From assembly GCA_039090855.1 (NCBI GenBank), contig CM077010.1, forward strand, positions 44,844,905-44,908,904: a stretch of DNA of 64,000 nt, written 5' to 3'. Positions within the stretch are counted from its first letter, which is position 1, and every line of letters begins with the position of its first letter. Both the position numbers and the translations under genes were made by a program. The notes below the pieces were generated by a model, which searched no databases, was not told the DNA's origin, and was given only the letters and a program-made list of their open reading frames with translations. This stretch comes from Macrothele yani. Lineage: Eukaryota > Arthropoda > Arachnida > Araneae > Macrothelidae. Below, one piece after another: positions 45,420-56,126 of this stretch.

Positions 45420-47564
45420 AGTTGCAGCCCCGGAATGGATAACATCCGAAAAATACGAAAATTAAGTATTTATACGGCTCCCATGGAAAGCAAAGTCAAT
45501 TAGTGCAAAACCCGCCGCGCCAGATTAAGGAAACAGAAATTTACCCGGACGCTTCACAGGAATATTTCTCTGAGATATCGATAGTTGAAGTTCTGGAAGT
45601 ATGTCAGCTTACCTGCAGTGAACAAGTACAGCGCTAACGTCCGCGCATAATACACACGGGGGGCATCTGCAAATCCATTTAAAAAAGGACGACGCGAATG
45701 ATACAAATGAGGGACTTCTGCAAATCCATTTAAAAAGGACAACTCTAATAGTACATATGGGGGACATCTGCAAATCCATTTAAAAAGGACAACTCGAATA
45801 GTACATATGGGGGATATTTTCAAATCCCTTTTAAAAAGAACAACGCTAATAGTTCAAACGGGGGACATCTACAAATCTTCAATATTTGAAAAAGGGCAAC
45901 GCGCATAGTACAAACAGGGGGCATCTGCAAATCCATTTGAAAAAGACAACGCGTAAAGTGAAAAGGGGGACATCTGCAAATCTACAATTTTTGAAAAAGA
46001 ACAACGCGAATATCAACAATTTTTGTAGATATTCGGACATCTGCAAATCTACAATTTTTGAAAAAGAACAACGCGAATAGTACAAATGGGGGACATATGC
46101 AAATTCATTTAAAAAAGGACAACGCGAATGGTACAAATAGGGAAAGTCTGCAAATGCATTTAAAAAAGGACAATCCGAATAGTACATGTGGGGGACATCT
46201 TCAAATCCATTTAAAAAACGACAAAAAGAATAGTACAAACGGCGGGCATCTGCAAATACATTTGAAAAAGACAACGTGAATAGTACAAATTGGGGACATC
46301 TGCAAATCTACAATATTTAAAAAAGGACCACGCGAATGGTACAAATGAGGGATACCTACAAATTCATTTAAAAAAAGACAATCCGAATAGTACAGATGGG
46401 GGACATTTCCAAGTCTATTTAAAAAAGGACAACGCGAATAGTACATATGGGGGACATTTGTAAATCCCTTTTAAAAAGAAGAACGGGAATAGTACATATG
46501 CGGGACATCTGCAAATCCATGTAAAAAAGGACAACGGGAATGGTACAAATGGGGGATGTCAGCATATTTATTTAAAAATGACAACGATAAATGAATATAT
46601 GGAGGACATTTGCAATTCCCTTTTAAAAAGAAGAACGCGAATAGTGCATATGGGGGGCATTTGCAAATCCCTTTTTAAAAGAAGAGCACGAATACTACAT
46701 ATAGGGGACATCTGCATATCCATTTGAAAAGGACAACTCAAGTAGTACAAATTGGGGTCATCTGCAAATCCATTTCAAAAAGGACAATACGAATAGTATA
46801 TCTGGGGGACATTTGCAAATCCATTTAAAAAAGGACAAAGATAATAGTACAAACTGGGAACATCTACAAATCCATTTGAAGAAGACAACGGGAATAATGC
46901 AAATGGGGGACATCTGCAAAGCTAAAATATTTGAAAAAGGACAACGCAAGTAGTACAAATGCACGACATCTTCAAATCCATTTAAAAAAGGACAACACGG
47001 TTATTACAAATGAGAGACATCTGCAAAACCATTTTAAAAAATGACAAAGAGAATAGTAGAAACGGTGGTCATCTGCAAATCCATTTGAAAAAGGCAACGC
47101 GAATAGTACAAAGTGAAGACATCTGGAAATCTACAATTCTTGAAAAAGGTCAACGCGAATAGTACAAATGGAAGACATCTGGAAATCTACAATTCTTGAT
47201 AAAAGTCCACGCGAATAGTACAAATGGTGGACATTTGGGAATCGATTTAAAAAGCACAACACCAATAGTGTAATTGGGGACATCTTCAAATCCATTTGAA
47301 AAAGTACAATCGACATGTTGTTCATATGTTTTATTCGCGGACGTTAACGCTGCAAAAGTTAATTGCAAGTAAGCTGGCATTCGTCGAGAATTTTAATTAT
47401 CGATATCTCCGCGAAATATTCCACTAAAGCGTCCGAATTAATTTCTTTCCGCCAACTTCGGCGCAGAGCGCTTTTTACTAACTGACTTTGGTTTTCGTGC
47501 GGGTCGTATCAAAATTTAATTTTCGCACATTTTTCGGACATTATCCATTCTGGAGAGTGCAACT
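45420..47564. mobile_element. Foldback-like element with about 231-bp inverted ends around a satellite
   Basis: The left end (45420-45650) and right end (47332-47564) are inverted copies, roughly 70% alike, sharing blocks such as GAATGGATAA, GAGATATCGATA, CAGCTTAC and AACGTCCGCG. Both start at AGTTGCA. The 1.68 kb interior is entirely a roughly 50-bp satellite. There is no coding sequence, so if mobile it depends on an enzyme made elsewhere. I could not find a clean target duplication. Known analogues are Drosophila FB elements and MITE-like elements with internal tandem repeats. Confidence 0.7.
45651..47331 (+). repeat. About 50-bp satellite array, roughly 30 copies
   Basis: Units contain GACATCTGCAAATCCATTT, an A run, and GGACAACGCGAATAGTACAA. 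A variant has CTACAATTTTTGAAAAAG in place of the CCATTT block. The copies differ by 10-20%. The many short open frames on the minus strand, up to 131 codons, are translations of the array. Confidence 0.9.
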
Positions 47565-48403
47565 ATCGTAACGGAATCCTCTGTTTGCTTCATATTTTGA
47601 ATTTTCAAATTTACCGCTAAGACCCACAATCACTTTCCTATTCCTTCGAACACTTCGTGAAACACCATGTATACAATAAACATTAAAAATATTAATAAAA
47701 GAAAACAAAGTACTACTTAGAATATGATATGCAAAACATAAAGTTATACAATTATGTTTAACATAATCCAATTTTTGGGTCAGAAAGAACATTTGTTTCT
47801 ATAAGAGAACGGCAGTTAATGTTTTAAGAATCAGCGAAATTCTGCACAAAAGAGAGACGGCACACAGGAAACAGGGTATACGAAATTGTAAAACCCATTC
47901 CCACGGACTTTCCTAATTTTACTTACTTTGTATCCTTTGTCCCGATACCACATCTTAAGAGAAGGCATCCATCTTTTACAGCGCTCAACCCAGATATATG
48001 AACCCGTGACTTTTAACCCATAACCACCAGGAGAGATATTAAGAAATACTGCTTTAACAGAATTCAGGGGTCTCAGCCCGTTCTGTTTCTGAAACAAGTT
48101 TCCACACGTTTCAGTGTCACCAAAGCGTTTTCCTTCTTGTAATTTTAGAAATTTTACAATTAGTTAGAAGTTTGTATAGCTCCACATTGCAGATTTTAGT
48201 TGCGCATGCCCACAAACTACTTTGCTTCTATTGTTGAAAATTCTCAAAAATACAATTGGTATATTTACACTGTAATTTCAAAAAAGTGCGTTTTATAATA
48301 TTTCTAAGAAGTTCGGAAGAACTGCTAATAAGAAGAGAAGTAGGTTTCAGGTCACCATCTAAGTCTCCAGACGTTGTTTTATTATATTTCTGTAGGGTTT
48401 ATA
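47565..48403. other. No recognisable gene
   Basis: Open frames such as 47831-48097 (88 codons) show no recognised motif. There is no repeat family that I can identify. Confidence 0.5.
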
Positions 48404-49948
48404 CACTAGTGTGCAAAAATTAAGGACAAAGAGGAGAAATTAGCATAACATCGGTACGAGCCGGCAGAACGGACCGAAAGACCACTCAGGAGATAGACTA
48501 GGGTCCGATACGGTAGGGCATGCGTATATATGCAGCATGAAACAGGGAGCATGAGTGTCGGAAGGATATAAAGCACACGGGCGGTGTACGCTCAGCAGTT
48601 CGGTGAAAAATATTGCACGGTGTACATCGGTTTGAACGTCGTCGAGTTGCTGCCACCGTGTGATATGGCCAACAGGCAATCCAGTAGACAACATCTGGAT
48701 GACTCTGCTCGAGGTCGCGTCATTGGGAAGTTGGAAAAATTCGAAGTGTGACTAGTGTGGCCGAGGAGTTCGGGATCGCTCACAGCATCGTTTCACGAGC
48801 TTAGATAGCGTTTCAAACGACAGGAACAGCTGTCCGAGAGTTTAGCAGCATTCGTCCACGAGCAACGACGGCGGCGAACGACCAGTATATTGTCCTACAG
48901 GCGAGAAGAGACAGACGGCAGACAGCGGGAGAAATCGCAAGACACATGCAACAGACAACTGGACATCCGTTATCGCGTTTTACCGCGGCCAGGAGGCTAC
49001 ACAACGGTTGTCTATTTGAACGACGACTAGTACGGTGTGTGCCATTAACGCCTGCTCATCGGAGACTGCGGTTTCTGTGGTGCCAGGAACACAAGAACTG
49101 GACACATCAGCAATGGGGTCGAGTTCTCTTTATGGATGAGAGCCGATTTAGTCTGACGAGCGATTCTAGACGTATACATATCTGGAGAGCAGGGGACACG
49201 CAATCACACCTCCAACATCATCGAAAGGGACCGGTTTGGAGGTGGCGGAGTTCTCATTTGAGGCGGTATCATGCTTGGTAGCCGTACTGACCTCCACATC
49301 TTCCAAGGAAGTTCAGTCACTGGTGTCCGCTATTGCAGTGAGGTTCTCCTGCCTCACGTGCGTCTGTTTAGTGGTGCTGTGGGTCCTGAGTTCCTCTTCG
49401 TGGACGACAACGCTACACTTCCTCGTACAGTGGCTGTAGCAGAGCTGTTGGAGAGTGAAGATATTCAGCGCATGGATTGGCCCGCAAGGTCCCCGGACCT
49501 ACATTCAATCGAACACGTGTGGGACCTTCTCGGGAGACACTTGGCAGCACGCCACCAGCCGCCAGCAACGATTCCGCAGCTGCGATTGGCGCTACAAGAG
49601 GAATCGCCCGCGATGCCTCAACAGCTACTTGACAACCTTGTCCTCAGCATGGACAGACGTTTTAAATCCTGCAACGCAGTCAGGGGTGATCATATCCTTA
49701 CTAAAGACTGGATTTTTCTTAACAGCTGCCTGTCACATGGACGTTTCTGTCCAGTTTTGCTCGAAGCTACCTTTTCAATAAAGTGCCTTTGTATCCTTTG
49801 TATTCCTTGTTTGGACGGTTTTGCTCATTTGTCGCATATTCTTACATATTGGAGATCTTATGGTATGATTTGAGTCGATGTGGAGCAGCACTTCTGCACG
49901 ACGTTACATTCGAAACACCGTTTCGTCCTTCATTTTTGCACGCCAGTG
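48404..49948 (+). mobile_element. Tc1-like DNA transposon, 1.55 kb
   Basis: The left end CACTAGTGTGCAAAAATTAA and the right end (complement) CACTGGCGTGCAAAAATGAA form inverted repeats of about 30 bp. TA lies at 48402-48403 and 49949-49950. Its transposase is frameshifted but the ends are well preserved. Confidence 0.92.
48665..49700 (+). pseudogene. Tc1-like DD34E transposase, frameshifted
   Basis: The start at 48665 reads MANRQSSRQHLDDSARGRVI. After a shift, SVTSVAEEFGIAHSIVSRA forms the first helix-turn-helix. The middle (48946-49281) reads PLTPAHRRLRF, then FMDESRFSL with the first Asp. The last part (49271-49873) carries LFVDDNATLPRT with the second Asp and DWPARSPDLHSIEHVWD with the Glu, 34 residues on. 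It has at least two frameshifts and an in-frame stop near 48800. A much more decayed relative lies at 51364-53810. Confidence 0.88.
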
Positions 49949-49950
49949 TA

Positions 49951-50499
49951 GCTGTGTCGAGCTACTTCACACGCTGAAATTCCCCGACGCGTCGATATTT
50001 TCTAGCCCGATGTATTCACATTGGTGTAGAATCTCAAGAACATCACTTTATTATTGTTTACAGATATGCACTGCCTTTAAATCTATCAGTATGACTAGCT
50101 TAAACTTCAAATTCATGGTAGACAGCCTGTATGTCTGGCGCAGTGAAACTGAAAATATTTTACCGGTTTCGAGCAACATTAGCCGAAGACGAAACTTTAG
50201 AAAAAAATATCTTGCTGATTATAATTTTACCTTGAATAACTTCTTTATTCCACCCCTTTCATGCGATTTCTGAAAATTCAACTAAATCAGTACGTCTCTG
50301 CTTTTGTAGATTTACAGTATGACCCATGAAACTGCAAGGAGTATGATATCAGTCTTTACGTAATTATCGAGTTACGTACTGCAGTGAATGATAAAAACCA
50401 AAAACGTCAAAGAAACACAAGACCAATGCCTTAATCGGTCTATTCCACGGAAATACCTCATGGACACCAAATGTGTGGTGCCAGAAGTTGCAAGGTTTC

Positions 50500-50503
<4 letters not shown>
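49951..50503. other. No recognisable gene
   Basis: A frame at 49878-50273 (131 codons) overlaps the Tc1 end and has no known motif. Nothing else is visible. Confidence 0.45.
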
Positions 50504-50530
<27 letters not shown>

Positions 50531-50739
50531 TGATTGGAGGTTTAACGACCACCGTGAGCAACTCAATGTGCTATAAGCAGTCGCCCGTCCCTAATTTAGG
50601 GTCACTGGTTCCAGGGAAGGGAGAGAACCAGTGCCGTAAGACAAACACAACATCCATGCCTCACCGGGATTCGAACCCAGACCCCGTTCATACCAATGAT
50701 CAGAGGCCATCGCTTAGACCACTGCGCCACCGGGGCGGC
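50504..50739 (-). mobile_element. tRNA-derived SINE (family 2)
   Basis: A full-length minus-strand copy with a T run of about 27 bases. The head has GGATTCGAACCCAGACC and CACTGCGCCACCGGGGCGGC. The 11-bp duplication AGGTTTCATTA flanks it at 50493-50503 and 50740-50750. Confidence 0.93.
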
Positions 50740-50750
50740 AGGTTTCATTA

Positions 50751-51035
50751 TGGTGTGTAATAATTAAATACCTGAAGTCTAATACTACAGTATTAACTGG
50801 ATAGATATCTGAAGAAATTTCTGACTTTATATTTGTAATATCTAGACGCTACATGTGAGATTCTCATTGGCAGATTTCGGACAATGGTTTTACTTTATCA
50901 TGGGCGAGGGGGTTGCGGCCGTAGATTCTAAATGAAAAATTTCTCTCACCAATAAAAAAAAACCCCTTGGTATATTCTAATAATCTTATAACAACGTTAA
51001 TACTCTGGTGTCTAAAACCTAAAAACGAACAAAAT
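50751..51035. other. No recognisable gene
   Basis: Short AT-rich interval with an A run near 50950. Confidence 0.4.
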
Positions 51036-51047
51036 TTCGAAAGGTTA

Positions 51048-51143
51048 TTTTTTTCTTTTTGATTGGAGGTTAAACGACCACCGTGAGCAACTCAATGGGC
51101 TATAAGCAGTCGCCCGTCCCTAATTTAGGGTCACAGGTACCAG
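51048..51143 (-). mobile_element. 5'-truncated SINE (family 2)
   Basis: Only the tail and the 3' half of the body are present (AACGACCACCGTGAGCAACT to GGTCACAGGTACCAG). The tRNA-like head is missing. A 12-bp duplication TTCGAAAGGTTA flanks it at 51036-51047 and 51144-51155, so this is a complete insertion event of a truncated copy, as expected when LINE-encoded reverse transcription stops early. Confidence 0.93.
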
Positions 51144-52339
51144 TTCGAAAGGTTACAACAAAAAAATCAGACGCAAATGCTTGTGGCAATTTGGGTAACT
51201 GTGGACATTCAGTAGAAAGCCGTGCAAAATATCGAGTCATGCGCACAAGGGTCACGTGGTATCGCTTAAATGAATAAAATTGAAAAGAGAGCAGTAGGCG
51301 ACATGTGTTTGAAGGAGAAATTTGGACGTGAAGGCATTGAGGTACGAACGTGTAGTTTACATTATATCTCAAAGACATCATCGAGATGGTTTCACGCTGG
51401 GAAGAATTATAAGAAAGGTGGAAGAAAGCCGCCGAGTGAGTGATGTTGTTAGGGTGTTCGGAATCGTGCGTAGTGTGGTATTCAGGGTTTGGACAGGTCT
51501 CGAATCAATGGAATATGTTCCAGACGCATAGTAGGTTCTAGAAAGTCGCCTTCGCTCTACTACGACGCATGAAGAAAGAGTTTTAGCTGCAACAGCAACA
51601 CGTAATCGACGCACCAAGGCTGGTCAGCTAGCGAGTCGCCTCCATTCCAGCACTAGAACGCCGATATAAAACAAACTGTAGCAAGATGGAAGCAACATAT
51701 GTCTGATGACGACGCGATAGCTGACGAGATGGCTGAGAACACCGACTGATTGACCACACTGACTGACCACATGTCTGAGAATAGTCTCTCCCACATATCA
51801 AGATTGTGACGCGGAAGCTGACCAGATAGCGGAGAATAGTCACCCTCATATGAATAATGTTACGCGCAAGCTGACCAGATAGCTGAGAATACCGACCAGA
51901 CTACTGACCACCATGACTGACCACATGGCTGAGAATACCGTCTCCCTCATACCAGGATGGTGCCGCGCTTGCTGACCAGATGTCTGAGGATACCGACCAG
52001 ACTACCGACCACCATGACTGACCACATGGCTGCGAATACTGACCAGACTACTGACCACATGGCTGAGAATACCGTCTCCCTCATTTTAAGATGGTAACGC
52101 GCTAGCTGATTAGATGGCTGAGAACAGCGATCAAGCGAATTGACCACCATGACTGACCACAGGGCTGAGAATACCGACCAGACTACTGACCACCATGACT
52201 GACCACATGGCATAGAATACCGACCAGACTATTGATCATCATGACTGACCACATGGCTGAGAATACAGTCTCCCTCATATGTGACGTACCTGCCAGCAGG
52301 ACGCACACGACATAAAGGCAAATTGCAATCAGAACAGAC

Positions 52340-52411
52340 GTCCGCGTAGCTCAATTGGTAGAGTGACTTATTCCGGAATGAGGGGATCCGGGTTCGAATC
52401 CTGGCGTGGAC
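52340..52411 (+). promoter_or_regulatory. tRNA-like pol III promoter in the 5' LTR
   Basis: Acceptor pairing GTCCGCG with CGTGGAC, A box TAGCTCAATTGG (52347-52358) and B box GGTTCGAATCC (52391-52401) match pol III type 2 promoters. The anticodon stem CTTAT/ATGAG leaves a six-base loop, so this is tRNA-like rather than a tRNA. No run of four T follows inside the LTR, so a transcript could read through the primer site and interior. Confidence 0.8.
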
Positions 52412-52443
52412 AGAAATGACGGAGAAATTTACTTCGTTATAAC

Positions 52444-52454
52444 GGCGCCCGAAC
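52444..52454 (+). promoter_or_regulatory. Primer-binding-site-like motif
   Basis: GGCGCCCGAAC matches the complement of the 3' end of tRNA-Lys(TTT), used by many retroelements. It lies two bases inside the 5' LTR. The usual leading T is C here and the match stops after 11 bases. Confidence 0.65.
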
Positions 52455-52762
52455 TATCCGGATGACCCGACCGTTCAAAATCTCGCAATGGTGTGATGTT
52501 ATTTCCACACCGCGAGATAGGAAAAATAAGAGAATCCCTTCTCCAGCGCTTCGAAAAATAAAAATGTGTGACGTTGCATTCCACACACCAGATTGACTGG
52601 GAGTTCTCAAGTGCACGTTCTACAGTGGATGGCTGCCTGCAACGATTCATGGTCACGGCTGACCCGTAGGCCATGCCCCCGGCCCTCTTTCGGGGGGGGA
52701 GATGTGACGTACCTGCCAGCAGGACGCACATGACATAAAGGCAAATTGCAATCAGAACAAAC

Positions 52763-52834
52763 GTCCGCGTAGCTCAATTGGTAGAGTGACTTATTCCGGA
52801 ATGAGGGAATCCGGGTTCGAATCCTGGCGTGGAC
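52763..52834 (+). promoter_or_regulatory. tRNA-like pol III promoter in the 3' LTR
   Basis: Same layout as in the 5' LTR, with intact A and B boxes and one transition in the variable region. It could drive transcription into flanking DNA. Confidence 0.78.
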
Positions 52835-53810
52835 AGAAATGACGGAGAAATTTACTTCGTTATACATATCAATATGGTGACGCGCTAGCAGGTCAGATAG
52901 CTGGGACCACCAACCAGGCGAACTGACCACCAGACTGACTACATGGCTGAGAATACCGTCTCCTTCATATCAAATTTGTGACGCGGTAGCTGACAAGATG
53001 GCTGAGAATATCGATCAGACTACCGACCACTATTACCGACCAGATGGCTGAGAATATCGATCAGACTACCGACCACTATTGCCGACCAGATGGCTGAGAA
53101 TACCGTCTGCCTCATATCAAGATGGCTGAAAGATATAGAGACATACAGAGCTACGTGTCCGGATGCCTGTAGTCTGCGTCCCTTTATCCAGAGCTCAACG
53201 CAGCGCATGTCTTCAGTGGTGTCGTATCCATGGAAATTGCGCACATCATTAATGGGCCAATGTACTCTTCACAGATGCAAATCGTTTCAGTCTGTCTTCT
53301 CGGATTCTAGACGTCCGTTGATCTGGGGTGAAAACCATACTGCATACCAATGCGATAATGTTCCAGAAAGAAACAGATTCGGGGATACAGGGGGATATGG
53401 TGTGGGGCGACATCATGATCAATGGACCCACCGAACTACAGGTGCTGGAAAATGAGGCTATGACGAGCGAACGATATTTCAACGAGGTTTTACGTCATGT
53501 TCAACCATTCCGTGGCGCTGAAGGTGGAGACTTTCTCTGTTCATGGATGAATACCCGGCACCTCATCGTACGAGACAGTGCAAACGCTTCTGAAGACCAA
53601 ATATATTCATCGCATCGACTGGCCAGCACGCTCCCCAGACCACCACCCTATGAAACACGTCTGGGACGCAAAGGGGAGCAGCGTTAGTGTTCGAAGCCTC
53701 CCTTCAGAACGCAAGCACGCCATCATTCGTTCTCTGAGGAGGGTGGCGTGGATCATTTTCCCACGGGAACTCCTGGATCACTTGGTCCTCAGGCTGCCAT
53801 AACGTTGTGA

Positions 53811-54200
53811 GAGCTGCATCGCAGTTCTGGGTGGATCTATTACATACCGAAATGTCTCTCAGTTTGGTTATCGGTAAGCACTGAACATCCGTTCTCCAAC
53901 CATGTTCTTCAGAAATCTGCAACACTGATTACAATGTAATCTGTGCGTCATTCATAAACAATGTTTTGTGTCTTGTCTTTTCATTTGTTTGTATTGGTCT
54001 AACAGCGTGTTTGCAAGAGTTAATGTTAAACGTTGAGGCAACATTTTCCGGCCACACTCAGTTGAAAAAATTCATTAATAATACAAAATAAAAAGCTAAT
54101 AATTTTAAATTTCAGCATGTAATTAAGATTACGACTGTTAGTTATATACGCTATCAATGAAACGTAAGTACATCATGAAATTCAGCTTTTTAATTTCGTA
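53811..54200. other. No recognisable gene
   Basis: I see no coding sequence or repeat, apart from the degenerate repeat text near 54170-54200 that resumes at 56127. Confidence 0.45.
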
Positions 54201-54333
54201 CTCTAGACCAGTGATCCTCAACCTTTTATGCTTCACGTAACCCTTGGAAATGTGTATATAACTGGCGTACCTGTTGTAGATAGATAAAACTACAGTTATA
54301 ATATAACTATGGGAGTAAAATAAATTATATATA

Positions 54334-55565
54334 CACTATATTGACAAAAGTCACCGGACACATCTTCGAAAGCAAATGAACGGATCCGCAGCGTTGTTGA
54401 GATGTGCAGTACAGCTGCAAACGGTAAAAAAACAAGCCTGCACCTGACCGCGATCAGATCGCACTGTGAGGCTGAGTGAAAATGTCGCGGCGGGAAAGAA
54501 CTGACTTTGAGAAGGAAAAGATTGTTGGGTGTTATATTAGTGGGTTGTCCATAAGAGAAACCGAGAGGCGTTTAAACATACCCAAGTCAACTGTTCTGGA
54601 TATACTGAATAATTGGAAGACACATGGCGTGTCTGAAGCAGCAAAGCGTACCGGTAGACCAAAAAACATCAGTGATAGAGGACGTCGAAGCCCCAGGAGA
54701 GTCGTTACAGCTAGTCGACGGTGTACTGCACAAGATCTCAGTGTACAGAAGAGTAAAAAAGCTGGAACCTCGGTATGTACATGTACCATTCCCAGAAAAC
54801 GTCACTCCATTGGTTTCCGTAGTCGTAAGGCTGCTCATGAGCCTTTCATCTGCGCTCGGAATGCTACTCGTCGTTTAGCATGGTGAAAAGAACATTTATC
54901 GTGGACCGTAGATCAAAGGAAACTGGTCCTATGGACTGATGAATCTAGATACACGATCCATCAGTCTGATGGCCGCATGTGCGTATGGCCGCAGCAGGGG
55001 GAACGCTATTTATCCACAGTGTGCTGTGGTAAATAGCGGCACTGTACTGGTGTGGAGGGTGTTATTCGTGGTATGGTCCCGGCCCATTGGTTATCGTTGA
55101 CAAACCTGTTAACCAGCACGTCTAAAGCAATATTCTGGACAATTATGCCCTACCAACTCTGGGACATTACTATGGAACCGAGCCTTGTTGGTATCAGCAG
55201 GATAATGCACCAAGCCATAAAGCAAGGACTGTTACGGCGTGGTTTGACGATAATGCCGTATCGTGTGTGGACTGGCCAGCACAGTGCCCTGATATTAATA
55301 CCATAGAGCACCTAAGCGATGAATTAGAACGCCGCATAAGAAGTTTGGAACCAAGGCCTACCACTAAGCAACAGATAGCGGCAGCATTATGTACTGAATG
55401 GAAGCGCATACCTATCGCTGTGTTCCAAAACCTTGTCGAACGCATGTCTTGAAGGGTCAGTGCATGCATTAAGGCCAAAGGTAGAACGACACCGTACTAA
55501 TGTATGCCAATAAATGCTATGTTGTGTTTTTCTTCTAGTGTCCGGTGACTTTTTTCAATGTAGTG
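54334..55565 (+). mobile_element. Tc1-like DNA transposon inserted in the hAT element
   Basis: The ends CACTATATTGACAAAAGTCA and (complement) CACTACATTGAAAAAAGTCA are inverted repeats that continue CCGGACAC. TA lies at 54332-54333 and 55566-55567. The size is 1232 bp. Confidence 0.93.
54482..55500 (+). pseudogene. Tc1-like DD34E transposase, frameshifted
   Basis: MSRRERTDFEKEKIVGCYIS starts the first helix-turn-helix, followed by NIPKSTVLDILNNW and the GRPKNISDRG linker. VLWTDESRYTIHQSDGR near 54930 carries the first Asp. WYQQDNAPSHKARTV near 55200 carries the second, and DWPAQCPDINTIEHLSDELE near 55290 the Glu, with 34 residues between. Shifts near 54750 and 55020-55180 and a stop near 54886 disable it. 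The triad is intact. Confidence 0.87.
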
Positions 55566-55689
55566 TATATATTATTTTTAGAAAAGTTTGTATTCATATA
55601 TTACATATATCGATAAAGACAAAGAATGATATAAACAGTTCAACAAATCTTATAAAATTATAAGCATTTTACTGGATAATATCAGTGAG

Positions 55690-55993
55690 ACGGTTGCCTT
55701 GTCTTGTTGTTGCACATTTCGTCAATGATTGGGGTTATCTTACTAAGGTAGAGACGCAAGTCATCTTCAACATCCGGCCTGTTCCTCTATTTATTTTTTA
55801 AAGCAGTTAAAGATGAAAAACCAGTTTCACATAAATAAGTTGTAAAAATTAAAACAAATATTTGACTGCAATTTTGGACAAATCCAGATATTCCTTCTCC
55901 ATTCCAATCCAAATGCTGATCAGACTTTTTGGAATGCATGTAGTTTAAAACATTATCAGAAGATATCTCAATCAGCTCTTCTTTATTGTTCAA
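55690..55993 (-). pseudogene. hAT transposase C-terminal dimerisation fragment
   Basis: The minus strand reads LIEISSDNVLNYMHSKKSDQ, then FTTYLCETGFSSLTALKNK, a stop, then RNRPDVEDDLRLYLSKITP. The TTYLCETGFS block is the conserved hAT dimerisation motif seen in ZBED-like proteins. It is a different hAT family from 17856-19863. Confidence 0.82.
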
Positions 55994-56126
55994 TGAAAGG
56001 CTACATTTTTTTCAACCATATGAGAAAAAAGAATCTCGTTGTCTCTCTCTTCCTCTTGTGCAGCTCCCACGGCATATCCCCAAAAGTTTTATCGCGTACT
56101 ACACGTTGATAACCCCTACTCTAGAC

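Larger units (their letters stand above)
52280..52864 (+). mobile_element. Small non-coding LTR retrotransposon (TRIM) with tRNA-like LTRs
   Basis: Two 162-bp direct repeats (52280-52441 and 52703-52864) begin TGTGACGTACC and end CTTCGTTATA. They differ at three positions, all transitions. The 261-bp interior starts with a primer-binding-site-like GGCGCCCGAAC (52444-52454) and ends with a polypurine tract GGGGGGGGAGA (52692-52702). The 4-bp target duplication CATA flanks the element at 52276-52279 and 52865-52868. There is no coding capacity, so it must borrow retrotransposon proteins. Each LTR contains a tRNA-like pol III promoter. A relative is at 35531-35715. Confidence 0.88.
51690..53125 (+). 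repeat. Degenerate tandem array with GATGGCTGAGAATACCG units
   Basis: Nested units of about 25 and 100 bp share GACCACATGGCTGAGAATAC, CCGACCAGACTACTGACC and CTCCCTCATATCAAGATGG. The LTR element at 52280-52864 is inserted in it. Minus-strand frames such as 51947-52213 translate the repeat only. Confidence 0.88.
51364..53810 (+). pseudogene. Decayed Tc1-like transposase interrupted by a satellite
   Basis: The N-terminal part (51364-51690) reads TLGRIIRKVEESRRVSDVVR and later AGQLASRLHSST, like the helix-turn-helix part of the element at 48404. The C-terminal part (about 53125-53810) reads VLFTDANRFSLSSDSRR with the first Asp, then DWPARSPDHHPMKHVWDA where the Glu region should be. The Glu is replaced by Lys (PMKHVW). 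About 1.43 kb of tandem repeats with an LTR element lie between the parts. Terminal repeats are no longer recognisable. Confidence 0.7.
54209..56118 (-). mobile_element. hAT element, internally deleted and interrupted by a Tc1
   Basis: The left terminus reads CAGTGATCCTCAACC and the right terminus, on the other strand, TAGGGGTTATCAACG. A perfect 8-bp duplication CTCTAGAC flanks the element at 54201-54208 and 56119-56126, the hAT signature. Without the Tc1 at 54334-55565 it is about 676 bp and keeps only the C-terminal piece of the transposase. It would have depended on a full-length relative. Confidence 0.9.

Noticed and set aside
45554..47380. Cluster of short minus-strand proteins
   Set aside because: They are frame readings of the roughly 50-bp satellite and share its repeats.
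52340..52411. Genuine tRNA gene
   Set aside because: The anticodon loop has six bases with the best stem, no T-run terminator follows, and the same sequence is part of repeated LTRs.
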